Positions 43,584-51,906 of a DNA stretch of 64,000 bases are shown here, piece by piece. How positions within the stretch are numbered: position 1 is the stretch's first letter; every line of letters begins with the position of its first letter. The stretch spans positions 62,001 through 126,000 of the forward strand of contig CAWIGI010000010.1 in the NCBI GenBank assembly GCA_963835685.1, written 5' to 3'. Source of the DNA: DATAGF01 sp963835685. Lineage in GTDB: Bacteria > Actinomycetota > Thermoleophilia > Miltoncostaeales > Miltoncostaeaceae. The notes below the pieces were generated by a model that worked only from the letters and a program-made list of their open reading frames with translations, had not been told where the DNA came from and ran no database searches. A program made the position numbers and the translations under genes.

Positions 43584-45332
43584 ATGAACTGCGTGGGACG
43601 GGCCACGAGGACAATGGCGAGCCCTTGGGGGCGGATGCTGGTCTGCCTCCTGGCTCTCGCGGGGTTCGCGGCGACCGCGCAGGCGGTCGAGCCCGATCGG
43701 CCTCCGATCAGGAGCCAGCCCGCACCCGATCCGCATCCGGGCGCGCTCCAGAGTCGCCCGGCACCGACGCCGCCGGCAGCCGTCGCGACGCCGGCGACGC
43801 CATCGCGAGCCGCGCCGGCGGAGCCGGCGCCCGCCCCCGAATCGGGCTCGACGTTGACCGCCCCCCCGACGAGTGCCTCCGAGGTCGCGCCAAGCACCCC
43901 GCCGCGACGATCCGCGGCGCCGGCGACGACCCGCGCGGAGCCGACTCCGGCGCCGCGCGCTCGGGCGAAGGCGACTCGCTCCACGCCGGCGGCCGCGACC
44001 ACGACGGCCCGGCAGACGATTCCGCCGGCGCGCGGGCAGGCTCCATCCGCCGAGCCGGTCGCCCAGATCGGCCCGATCGCCGAGGGGAGCGCCAACCGTC
44101 CGCTGATGCCGGCGGCGATCGCCCTCGCGGTGCTGGCCCTCGCGAGCCTGCTGCTTCTGCTGCTGGTCCGGCGTCTGCGCGGGCGGGCCCCGGGCCGGGA
44201 CGCGCGCCCGCTGTACCCCCTTCTGCTGGCGGCCCTCCTTGCGATGGCCGTACCCGACGCCCTGGGGGACGGCCGCGCCGAGGCAGCGGTGCCGACCGTC
44301 ACGCCCGTCTGCAACGGGCTGGCCAACGGGTGCACAGGGTGGTGGACAGCGCCGGTGGCGCTCAACTGGCTGGTGACCCCCGCCGACGCGGACCGCGTGG
44401 GATGCACCCCCAGGGCCTTTGAGGCCGACGGCGTTCATGAGCAGACTTGCACCGCATCCTTCCCCTCCCCTCCGGCGAGCGCCTCCGTGAAGGTGACGAT
44501 CCTCGTCGACCGGACCCCTCCCCAGGGGATCACGGCGGCGTTCTCCCGCCCGCCCGACCCATCCGGCTGGTACACGAGCCCGGTCGCGGTCTCGTTCGGG
44601 GGGACGGACGGCACCTCGGGGATCGCGTCCTGCCCGTCCGTGGTCTACGCCGGGCCCGACTCGACCACGGCGCTTGCCCAGGGCGGCTGTCGCGATCACG
44701 CCGGCAACCAGAGTCCCCCGCTCGCCGTCCCGCTCCGTTACGACGCGACGCCGCCCGTGCTGCGGATCGTCCCCGCCCAGCCGGGAGACGGCTTCTCGGT
44801 CATCCGGTGGACGGCTTCGTCCGACGCGAGGCTCCGGGTCTCGCGCAGCCCGGGGCTGGGAGGCGCGAGGAAGAGCGTCGTCTTCCGGGGCCGCGCGAGC
44901 GCATTCGTTAACAGTAGGGTCGAGAACGGCCGCGCCTATCGGTACGAGGTGCAGGCGGTCGACCAGGCAGGCAACGTCTCCACCCTGCCGGTCATGACGC
45001 GTCCGGGGCGTCGCGTTCTGCAGCCGGCGCGCGGAGCGCACGTCTCGGGCGCACCGCTGCTGCGCTGGACCGCCGTCTCGCGGACCCGGTACTACAACGT
45101 GCAGCTGCGCCGCGACGGCCGCAAGGTCATGACCGCCTGGCCCACGCGGCCGATGCTCCGGCTCAAGTCGGGCTGGCAATACGCCGGATCGCTGCAGGGC
45201 CTGGTCCCCGGCTTTTACCGGTGGGACGTCTGGCCGGGCATCGGCCGGCGGGAGGCCGGGCGATTCGGCTCGAGGATCGGGACCGGCACGTTCATCGTCA
45301 ACCCCCCCGCGCTTGCCGCGCGGGCGCGGTGA
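43584..45332 (+). CDS. Two-part membrane/secreted protein: Pro-rich anchored half plus Cys-containing FN3-like half
   Basis: The ~582-aa product (ATG 43584; 43614 and 43635 possible) has a signal-like helix (~18-33, MLVCLLALAGFAATAQA), a Pro/Ala/Thr-rich part, and a helix at ~176-192 (IALAVLALASLLLLLLV) followed by RRLRGR, which resembles the end of an anchored protein. Directly after comes a second helix (YPLLLAALLAMAVPDALG) like a new signal peptide, then an outer region with paired Cys (CNGLANGCTGWW), VTILVDRTPPQG, GCRDHAGN and WTAVSRTRYYNVQLRRDG, which look like bacterial Ig/FN3-type β-sandwiches. It may be a fusion of two genes. Function unknown. Confidence 0.72.
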   Translation: MNCVGRATRTMASPWGRMLVCLLALAGFAATAQAVEPDRPPIRSQPAPDPHPGALQSRPAPTPPAAVATPATPSRAAPAEPAPAPESGSTLTAPPTSASEVAPSTPPRRSAAPATTRAEPTPAPRARAKATRSTPAAATTTARQTIPPARGQAPSAEPVAQIGPIAEGSANRPLMPAAIALAVLALASLLLLLLVRRLRGRAPGRDARPLYPLLLAALLAMAVPDALGDGRAEAAVPTVTPVCNGLANGCTGWWTAPVALNWLVTPADADRVGCTPRAFEADGVHEQTCTASFPSPPASASVKVTILVDRTPPQGITAAFSRPPDPSGWYTSPVAVSFGGTDGTSGIASCPSVVYAGPDSTTALAQGGCRDHAGNQSPPLAVPLRYDATPPVLRIVPAQPGDGFSVIRWTASSDARLRVSRSPGLGGARKSVVFRGRASAFVNSRVENGRAYRYEVQAVDQAGNVSTLPVMTRPGRRVLQPARGAHVSGAPLLRWTAVSRTRYYNVQLRRDGRKVMTAWPTRPMLRLKSGWQYAGSLQGLVPGFYRWDVWPGIGRREAGRFGSRIGTGTFIVNPPALAARAR

Positions 45333-45523
45333 AGCGCGCGGCGCCGGGCGCGGGCGGCTGCGGGGGTCAACGAACGAGATGCCTGGATCCCCGGCCGATG
45401 TCGGGCACGACCCGCGGAGCCGGTGCTCGGGCGCCATTCCGCAGCAACGCCGTGCGAGTTGAAAGGTGACGACCAGGAGCGTCGGCGACTCGCAAGCGGG
45501 ACCGGTCGGGCGGACTCCCGGGG

Positions 45524-45645
45524 TCACGCCCGCGCCCCGGCCCGCCAGGTGACGCGGGCAAGGGTCGCGATCATGACCATCCGCTGGTCCAGGCTGAGCC
45601 GGCCGAGGCGCCGCCATGCCTCAGCCGGCGGGATGTCGGGCAGCT
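45524..45645 (-). pseudogene. 5'-truncated ORF at the right edge of the island
   Basis: On the minus strand a coding-like frame reads ELPDIPPAEAWRRLGRLSLD, QRMVMIATLARVTWRAGARA and stops at 45524. It has no start codon: upstream it runs into the 53-bp repeat, where a TAG closes the frame. The WRRL...LARV pattern resembles small proteins found beside recombinase or transposase genes, but that is an impression only. The remainder of 45333-45523 shows nothing recognisable. Confidence 0.35.
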
Positions 45646-45698
45646 CGCGCGTCTCCGAGCTCTACGCCGAGAACTTCGGCGTCGTCCCGGAGCCCGCG
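45646..45698 (+). repeat. Right 53-bp direct repeat (orphan copy of the AKR gene end)
   Basis: This copy of 38195-38247 keeps the frame and a stop (PEPAVT then TAG at 45707), but no AKR sequence lies upstream. It is followed at once by the 3' end of the minus-strand gene 45704-46390, as expected if AKR and that gene were once convergent neighbours. attR-like. Confidence 0.85.
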
Positions 45699-45703
45699 GT
45701 CAC

Positions 45704-46390
45704 CTAGCCGGCCAGCCGCGTGAGGTGCGCCCTCACGACCTGGTCGGCGCCGTCCTCGGTCTCGGGCATGGCCGCCGCGAGACGGTCGGCCAGCCGCTCG
45801 GCGGCCCCCGCCGGCCCCGCGCTCTGCTCCACGTCGCGCAGCGCCTCCACCAGGCCGGCGTCGAGCCGGTCCTGCACCTCCACGAGCGGCTCGGAGGCCC
45901 GCAGGAAGCGGCGGTAGGCGCCGACCAGCCGCTCCTGGAGGGCCGTCGCCCTGTCGAGATCGGGGACCGAGGCGACCGCCCGCCGCGGGTCGTCGCGCCA
46001 GCGCGCCAGGTCGAGCGCCCGGGCCGCCACGACCTCGAGGCTCTCGGCGACCTCGGGCGGATCGCCGCGCCGGGCCAGGAGGCGGCCGATGGCGGCGGCC
46101 AGGTCGCGCAGGGAGGCGGCGTCCACCAGCGCCTCGACCTGCTCCCAGAGCAGGCTCGCCGACGCCGCCTCCCGGACGCGCCGGGCGTCGCGCTCGGCGG
46201 CGAGCCCGTCGTCCAGGCACAGGAACGCGGGGCCCTCGAAGGCGCAGAGGTAGCTGCGGCGGCCGTGAGCCGGCTCGACCGCCCGCACACCGATCGCGGG
46301 GCGCCCCGCGATGGCGGCGGCCGCGTCGCGGGCGGCCCCGAGGCGCTCGACCAGGTGCCTGAGGGCGGCCTCGTCGGGGGCGCCCGTCAC
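45704..46390 (-). CDS. Hypothetical α-helical protein downstream of the acyltransferase
   Basis: The 228-aa product is mostly helical and rich in Ala, Arg, Asp and Glu. Near the N-terminus it has IGVRAVEPAHGRRSYLCAFE with GPAFLCLDDGL, a possible β-rich start, then long helices (VEALVDAASLRDLAAAIGRL). I do not recognise a family. GTG 46390 overlaps the acyltransferase stop by 4 bases, so it is co-translated with it. No signal peptide or membrane segment. Confidence 0.7.
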   Translation of the reverse strand: MTGAPDEAALRHLVERLGAARDAAAAIAGRPAIGVRAVEPAHGRRSYLCAFEGPAFLCLDDGLAAERDARRVREAASASLLWEQVEALVDAASLRDLAAAIGRLLARRGDPPEVAESLEVVAARALDLARWRDDPRRAVASVPDLDRATALQERLVGAYRRFLRASEPLVEVQDRLDAGLVEALRDVEQSAGPAGAAERLADRLAAAMPETEDGADQVVRAHLTRLAG

Positions 46391-47646
46391 GCGGCCTCGA
46401 TGAGGGCCCGCGCCTCCGCCTCGGCGCCCTCGGCCATCGCCTGCAGGTCGTCAACGATGCCCGGGTCGGCGCACAGGCCGAGGCCCAGGGTGTCGGCGAG
46501 CGACACCACCCCGACCCGCAGCGCGTGGCGCTGCCCGATCTCGGCCAGCGAGTAGAGGCCGCGGACGGGCGCTCCCAGGACCGTGACCGGCGACCGCGGG
46601 CCGACGACGTTCGACACGGCGACGGCGAACGCGCGGGGGCTCGCCTCGAGCCGGGCGGCGAGGGCCCGCAGTGCGGGCGACCGGCTCGCGAGCGCGCGCA
46701 TCATCTCGTCCTGCGTCCGCGCGTCGTCGTCGGCCTTGCGGGCCGCGGTGGCCGCGTGGACCGCCCGGAGCCGGGCCACGGCGTCCGGCTCGGCGAGGGG
46801 CACGGCGAGGGAGAAGAACGAGTCGCGGTTCCCGGGATCGTCGCCCTCGTGGTGCAGGCTGACCGGCACACGCACCCGGATGGTCCCGAGCGGTCCGTGA
46901 CGGGCCTCCAGCCAGCGGCGGATCCCGCCGGCGACCACCGTGAGGACGGCATCGTTGACCGTCGCCGCGCCGGCCGACCGCGCGGCGTCGTGCAACGGCC
47001 CCAGCGCGACGGCGGCGAACGCCACCTGCCGGCGGGTGCCGATGCGCCCGTCGAAGGGCGAGGGATGGCCGGGCGGCCCGATCTCGCGACGCATGAAGCC
47101 GAGGAGATGGCCGCGGCGGCGCTCGTCGTCGGCCGCCGCGGACGCGCCGTGGGCGTCCGCCCCACCCGCGGGCTCCGGCTGCGGGTCCCACAGGATCGCC
47201 CGCGCGTAGCGCATGGCCGTCGTCCCGTCGGCGAGCGCGTGGTGGGTCCTCCAGACGAGCGCCTGCCACCCGCCCTCGAGGGGCGCGACGTCGATGCGCC
47301 AGAGCGGGCGCGAGCGGTCGAGGCGCTCGGCGAAGAGCCGGGCCACCTCCCGCCGCAGCCCCGCGCCGTCGAGCGGCTCGCGGGCGGGGCTCGCGACGAC
47401 GTGGGCGGCCAGGTCGAAGCCCTCGTCCGGCACCCAGGCCGCGGCGCCGCCGGCCTCGCCGAGGCGGCGGGTCAGCTCGGGGGCGTCGGCGATGCGCCGT
47501 GCGATGGCCCGGCGGAGCGCCGCCAGACCGGGCGCCCCGTCACCCACCAGCACGACCTTGCAGGCGTGGCCGGCGACCGTCTCGCTCTCCAGCGCGAGGA
47601 TGGCGAGATCCTGCGGCTGGAGGAGGATCGGGTCCCGCGTGCCCAC
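46387..47646 (-). CDS. Wax ester synthase/diacylglycerol acyltransferase (WS/DGAT) family
   Basis: The 419-aa product has the active-site motif HHALADGT (HHxxxDG) in VWRTHHALADGTTAMR, TVNDAVLTVVAGGIRRWL, RVRVPVSLHHEGDDPGNRDS and AVSNVVGPRSPVTVLGAPV, all diagnostic. The family esterifies fatty alcohols or diacylglycerol with acyl-CoA, making storage lipid. GTG 47646 is the likely start, divergent from the Nudix gene. Storage of neutral lipids is inferred. Confidence 0.9.
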   Translation of the reverse strand: MGTRDPILLQPQDLAILALESETVAGHACKVVLVGDGAPGLAALRRAIARRIADAPELTRRLGEAGGAAAWVPDEGFDLAAHVVASPAREPLDGAGLRREVARLFAERLDRSRPLWRIDVAPLEGGWQALVWRTHHALADGTTAMRYARAILWDPQPEPAGGADAHGASAAADDERRRGHLLGFMRREIGPPGHPSPFDGRIGTRRQVAFAAVALGPLHDAARSAGAATVNDAVLTVVAGGIRRWLEARHGPLGTIRVRVPVSLHHEGDDPGNRDSFFSLAVPLAEPDAVARLRAVHAATAARKADDDARTQDEMMRALASRSPALRALAARLEASPRAFAVAVSNVVGPRSPVTVLGAPVRGLYSLAEIGQRHALRVGVVSLADTLGLGLCADPGIVDDLQAMAEGAEAEARALIEAA

Positions 47647-47706
47647 GTCAGCGCAGGATAGAGCGCGCGCGGACCGCTCCTGCGCCGCGGGCGTAGACTC
47701 CCGCCG

Positions 47707-48333
47707 GTGTCCGGCGGAGCCGACTGCCCCCCGCCCGCGCGCGAATCGGCGACCCGGGTGCCGCGCGCCGGCGACCTCGCGGCGGCGCTCGCCGCGACGC
47801 TGCGCGGCCGCGAGCCGGTCGAGCTCCCCGGTCCCGGCCGGCGGGCGGCGGTGCTGCTCGTGCTGTACGACCGCGGCGGCGAGGCCCATCTCCTGCTCAC
47901 CAAGCGGAGCGAGAGCGTGCCGTCGCACCCGGGCCAGATCTCGCTGCCCGGCGGCGTCGTCGAGCCCGATGACCCGTCGCCGAGGGACGCCGCCCTGCGC
48001 GAGACCGAGGAGGAGGTCGGCATCCCCGCCGCCGCGCTGCGCCTGGTCGGTGAGCTCGACGACGTCAGCACGATGGTCTCGGGCTTCATCGTCCGGCCGT
48101 TCGTGGCCGTGGCCGACGGCCCGCTCGCGCCGGTCCCCAGCGACGCCGAGGTCGCCCGGATCCTCGAGGTGCCGGTCGCCGACGTGCTCCGGGCCGACGC
48201 CGCGCTGCCGGCGGAGCCGGCGCCGCTCGCGCTGCGCTATCCGCTGGCGGGCGAGGACGTCTGGGGCGCGACCGCGCGGATCCTGCGGATCTTCAGCCGG
48301 GCGGCGCGCTGCGCCCTTGCGCCAGCCCGCTGA
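47707..48333 (+). CDS. Nudix hydrolase, CoA pyrophosphatase-like
   Basis: The 208-aa product has TKRSESVPSHPGQISLPGG and the Nudix box G-x5-E-x7-REUxEExGU (GGVVEPDDPSPRDAALRETE, then EEVGI). The HPGQISLPGG lead is typical of the NudL/CoAse subgroup (UPF0035). It cleaves CoA or a nucleoside diphosphate derivative. GTG 47707. Its 3' end overlaps the opposing small gene by about 40 bases. Confidence 0.9.
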   Translation: MSGGADCPPPARESATRVPRAGDLAAALAATLRGREPVELPGPGRRAAVLLVLYDRGGEAHLLLTKRSESVPSHPGQISLPGGVVEPDDPSPRDAALRETEEEVGIPAAALRLVGELDDVSTMVSGFIVRPFVAVADGPLAPVPSDAEVARILEVPVADVLRADAALPAEPAPLALRYPLAGEDVWGATARILRIFSRAARCALAPAR

Positions 48334-48577
48334 GCGACGCCCGGGGGGGCAGGTCGGGCTGCGCCACCCCGGCGGTCTCGCCCTCGTAGCCCAGCCGGTC
48401 GAGGTACTCGAGGTGGGCCGCCAGCTCCGCCTGGCGCGGATGGTCCGGCGGCAGGGCGGCCGCGAGCTGGGCGATCCGCTCCCGCGCCTGGAACGCGAAG
48501 TGCGGGGTCGCCGCCCCGACGAGCTGGGCCAGCTCGTCCTCGGTCGGGAGGTCGTGGACGCGCTCGTGCAGCGACAC
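48293..48577 (-). CDS. Hypothetical small helical protein
   Basis: From GTG 48577 the 94-aa product reads LHERVHDLPTEDELAQLVGA, FAFQARERIAQLAAALPPDH, AELAAHLEYLDRLGYEGE. The first ~70 residues look like a real helical protein; the tail is Pro/Ser-rich and overlaps the Nudix gene 3' end (convergent). No family recognised. Confidence 0.5.
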   Translation of the reverse strand: MSLHERVHDLPTEDELAQLVGAATPHFAFQARERIAQLAAALPPDHPRQAELAAHLEYLDRLGYEGETAGVAQPDLPPRASLSGLAQGRSAPPG

Positions 48578-48624
48578 CGCCGATGAGGGTACCAGCCGCC
48601 CCCTCCCTGGGGTTAGGGTGGCCC

Positions 48625-49680
48625 ATGGCCGGCCTTCGGCGGGTGCTGCTGGGCCTGTGGCTGGAGCTCCGGGTGATCCCGGTGCTCCTGTGGTCGTTCA
48701 CCGCGATCACCCTCGGCACGGCGCTCGCCTGGCGCGACGGGGACGGCATCTCGACCTGGGGCTACCTGACCGCGGTCGCGATCGGCGTGTTGCTGCAGGG
48801 CCTCGTCGCGCACTGCGTGAACGAGATCGCCGACTGGCGCTCCGGGACCGACCGCGACCCGTCGCCCCGGGTCATCAGCGGCGGCAGCAAGGTGATCGCC
48901 TCCGGGCTGCTGGGGACCCGCGAGCTCCGCGCCACCGGCATCGCCGCGGCGCTGGCGGCGACGGTCGTGGGGATCGCCGCCGCCGCGACCTGGGGCTGGG
49001 TCCTGCTCGCCTACGGCGCGGCGGGCCTCGCCGGGGCGGTGCTCTACACGCTGCCGCCCGTGCGGGCCTCCTACCGCCCCTTCAGCGGCGAGGCGATCGC
49101 GTTCGCCTGCATCTGGGGCTGCACCACCGGCGCCTACGTCCTGCAGCGGGGCGAGCTCTCCGGCGGCGCCGCCCTGGCCGGGATCGCCTACGCCGCCTCG
49201 TGCGTCGCGATGCTGATGATGCACCACTACCTCGACCGGATCCCGGACAGCCGGGCGCTCCCGCCCAAGACGACGACGATCGTCCTCCTCGGCCGCGCCG
49301 GGCGTCGCTATGCGGTGCTGTGGGCGGCGATCGCCCTGGTGGGCGCGATCCTGCTGACCGCGCTCGTCAACGGCCGCTTCGCCATCGCGGCGGTCGCCTT
49401 CGCGGCCGCGCTCGCCGTCCACGCGGGCGTCAACCCCTCCGACCCGGCCTCGGTGACGCGGGGCGAGCTCGCGGTGATCCTCCTCGGCATGGCGGGGGGG
49501 CTCGGGACCGCGGCGGCCCTCGCCCCGCCGCTCCTGTGGGCGCTCGCGGCGGCCGCGGTGCTGGTCCCGGTCGAGCTCGCCCTCTCGGGCCTGGCCCACC
49601 GCGACCTCATGGCGGCCCGCTCCGAGCGACCTTCGCCGGCCCCCGGCGAGGGTCCGGCGGACACCCCTGGGATATCATGA
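48625..49680 (+). CDS. UbiA-family prenyltransferase
   Basis: The 351-aa product has about nine helices. The first Asp-rich motif is NEIADWRSGTDRD (NDxxDxxxD type) and the second is YLDRIPDSRAL. PPVRASYRPFSGEA lies in a loop as in MenA/MqnP enzymes. It would attach a prenyl chain to an aromatic ring. Because mqnE is 15 kb away, a role in menaquinone synthesis (MqnP) is plausible but unproven. ATG 48625 chosen over GTG 48583, which adds atypical residues. Confidence 0.85.
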   Translation: MAGLRRVLLGLWLELRVIPVLLWSFTAITLGTALAWRDGDGISTWGYLTAVAIGVLLQGLVAHCVNEIADWRSGTDRDPSPRVISGGSKVIASGLLGTRELRATGIAAALAATVVGIAAAATWGWVLLAYGAAGLAGAVLYTLPPVRASYRPFSGEAIAFACIWGCTTGAYVLQRGELSGGAALAGIAYAASCVAMLMMHHYLDRIPDSRALPPKTTTIVLLGRAGRRYAVLWAAIALVGAILLTALVNGRFAIAAVAFAAALAVHAGVNPSDPASVTRGELAVILLGMAGGLGTAAALAPPLLWALAAAAVLVPVELALSGLAHRDLMAARSERPSPAPGEGPADTPGIS

Positions 49681-49714
49681 GGCAACCCGGACGGGCCGTG
49701 ATGTCGGAGCGACC

Positions 49715-51853
49715 ATGGCGATGAGAGACGACGACAAGCTGGTCCGGCAGCTCTCGCTGGTCGCCTTCCTGATGGCCCAGCAGCGGCCGGTCACCGCCGA
49801 CGAGATCCACGAGGCCGTCGAGGGCTACGGCGGCATGAGCGAGCAGGCGTTCCTGCGCCGCTTCTACGCCGACCGGGCCGAGATCGAGAGCATGGGCCTG
49901 CGCCTCGCCGTCGAGCGGCCCGGCGACGACCCCTTCCAGGGCGACCTCTACGCGCTGCCGCCCGAGAACTACTACCTGCCGGAGCTCGACTTCGACCCCG
50001 CCGAGCTGTCGGCGCTGCAGACCTGCCTCTACCTGCTCGAGGGGCAGTTCGCCTACGCCGAGCCGCTCCGCCTGGCCCTCCAGCACCTCACCCTCGGCCG
50101 TCCGAGCCCCCTGGACGACCACGCGGCGCGCACCGTCTCCCTGAACCTCCTCGGGGGGGACTACTCGCCGGAGGTCGCCGCGCACCTGACCAAGATCGAG
50201 TCGGCGATCGGCCGGCGCAAGACGATCCGGTTCACGTACTACTCGATCGGCCGCGACGAGCGGTCCGACCGCGAGGTCAACCCGTACAGCCTCCTCTACT
50301 CGGCCGGGAACTGGTACGTGGTGGGCTGGTCGCACGAGCGCCAGGACACGCGCATGTTCCGCCTGTCGCGGATCGAGGGGCGCATCACCTTCAAGACGCG
50401 GGCCGAGCACGACTTCCCCGCGCCCCAGGACTTCGACCTCTCCCGCTATCGCGACCGCGCCCCCTGGCAGCTCGACGAGGCCGACCGCACGGCCACGATC
50501 TCCCTCACCCCCACGATCGCGTGGTGGGTGGAGCAGATGTTCGGCGGATACGGCGAGACGGCCATCGGCGCCGACGGGGCGGGCGTCTACACGACGCCGT
50601 ACGCGAACCGGCACGAGCTGGTGTCGTGGATCCTCGGCCTGGGCGCCGAGGCCCAGGCGCTCGACCCGCCCGACCTGCGGGACGCCGTCGTGTCGGCGCT
50701 CGAGCTGGTCGGGGACCGCCACCAGGCCGACGGGGGACGCGTGCCGCCGCCCGCCGAGGTCGCCGCCTCGCCGCCGCCGGAGGAGCCGGCGCCCGCCCAG
50801 GGCTCGGGCTCCGGCGCCGCCCAGCCTCCCGAGCGGGTCGTCCCGGCCGAGCGCTTCGCGCGCCTGCTGGCCCTCATGACGCGGCTGCTGTCGGCCTGCG
50901 GCGAGTCCGCGGAGGCCCAGATCCCGGTCTCCGAGCTGCGGAAGGCCCTCAATCTCGACAAGAAGGTGCTCGAGGACGACATCGGCCTGCTGAACCTCAT
51001 CAACTTCGGCGGCGGCTGCTACGCGCTCTATGCGCAGATCGAGGGCGACACCGTCGTCGTGCAGAAGGAGACCTACGGCGACCGCTTCAGCCGCCCCGCC
51101 CGGCTCTCCCCCCTCGAGGCGAAGGCGCTCCTGTGGGCGCTCGAGTTCATCGGCGACCGGCTGCCCACCGAGGACGGTGGGTCCCTCAGCTCGGTGCGGG
51201 CGAAGCTCGAGGCGGCCATCGGCGAGGACGACCTGCCGACCGTCGAGCTCGGGAGGGCCCAGGTCGCCGACACGGGCGTCGCGGCCGCCGTCAGCCACGC
51301 CATCCGCGAGGACCGGGTGCTGGAGATCGACTACTGGACCGAGTCGCGCGGCGCCATCACCCGGCGCGCGATCGAGCCGCACCTGCTCGTCAACGCCCAG
51401 GACGCCTGGTACGTCGTCGCGCACTGCCGGCGCGCCGGCGGCCAGCGCACGTTCCGGCTCGACCGCATCCGCAGCGCCAGTCTGATGGACGAGCGCTTCG
51501 AGCGCCGGCCCGAGATCACGAGCGCCGGCCCCTACATGCCCTGGGGCGCACGGCCGCAGCCCGGCGGCACCGTCGCCCAGAGCGCGTCGGTCTGGTGCAC
51601 CCCGGCCCTGGCGCGCTGGATGCTCGAGAAGCACGGCTCGCGCGAGCGCTTCGCCGACGGGTCGGTCCTGGTGGAGATCCCCTACGCCAGCGAGGACTGG
51701 CTGGTGAAGGAGCTCCTGAAGTACCAGGGCGAGGCCGTGCTGTTCGAGCCGGTCTCGCTGCGGCGCACGGTCGCCGAGCTCGCGGAGCAGGTGCTGGACC
51801 GCTACGGCGCCGACCGCCCGAGCGGCGGGCGCCGGCGCGCGCCTACCCGGTAG
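49715..51853 (+). CDS. pafBC: PafB-PafC fusion: two WYL-domain transcription regulators in one chain
   Basis: The 712-aa protein has two tandem modules. The first (~1-320) has a winged helix (VTADEIHEAVEGYGGMSEQA), a WYL domain (NPYSLLYSAGNWYVVGW) and a WCX end. The second (~375-700) repeats this (PVSELRKALNLDKKVLEDDI; EPHLLVNAQDAWYVVAHCRR). Proline-rich linker between. In mycobacteria PafB and PafC are separate and form the main LexA/RecA-independent DNA-damage regulator. ATG 49715. No proteasome genes are adjacent. Confidence 0.9.
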   Translation: MAMRDDDKLVRQLSLVAFLMAQQRPVTADEIHEAVEGYGGMSEQAFLRRFYADRAEIESMGLRLAVERPGDDPFQGDLYALPPENYYLPELDFDPAELSALQTCLYLLEGQFAYAEPLRLALQHLTLGRPSPLDDHAARTVSLNLLGGDYSPEVAAHLTKIESAIGRRKTIRFTYYSIGRDERSDREVNPYSLLYSAGNWYVVGWSHERQDTRMFRLSRIEGRITFKTRAEHDFPAPQDFDLSRYRDRAPWQLDEADRTATISLTPTIAWWVEQMFGGYGETAIGADGAGVYTTPYANRHELVSWILGLGAEAQALDPPDLRDAVVSALELVGDRHQADGGRVPPPAEVAASPPPEEPAPAQGSGSGAAQPPERVVPAERFARLLALMTRLLSACGESAEAQIPVSELRKALNLDKKVLEDDIGLLNLINFGGGCYALYAQIEGDTVVVQKETYGDRFSRPARLSPLEAKALLWALEFIGDRLPTEDGGSLSSVRAKLEAAIGEDDLPTVELGRAQVADTGVAAAVSHAIREDRVLEIDYWTESRGAITRRAIEPHLLVNAQDAWYVVAHCRRAGGQRTFRLDRIRSASLMDERFERRPEITSAGPYMPWGARPQPGGTVAQSASVWCTPALARWMLEKHGSRERFADGSVLVEIPYASEDWLVKELLKYQGEAVLFEPVSLRRTVAELAEQVLDRYGADRPSGGRRRAPTR

Positions 51854-51906
51854 CCCTCACCGCACCAGCCGTTTCGGCGGACGGCGATGGCGCCGACCGG
51901 CGCAGC

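Larger units (their letters stand above)
38248..45645 (+). mobile_element. Putative integrated island with surface-protein genes
   Basis: Bounded by 53-bp direct repeats made of the AKR gene end. It contains an IS481-like remnant, a HicB-RHH-membrane protein, three secreted/membrane protein genes and a truncated ORF at the right edge. No integrase or intact transposase is found, so mobility would be lost or supplied in trans. The repeat arrangement is seen; the insertion history is inferred. Compared with neighbours, it has more AT-rich gaps (for example 39383-39420). Confidence 0.6.

Noticed and set aside
43206..45617. 803-codon open frame on the minus strand opposite the repeat and membrane-protein genes
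   Set aside because: It is antisense to well-supported genes, is Arg/Pro-rich with no domain, and is expected in DNA of this GC content.
45574..45707. Small plus-strand ORF ending in the AKR-like tail
   Set aside because: Only the repeat-derived 17-20 residues resemble a protein; the upstream part is basic noise, so I treat it as repeat, not gene.
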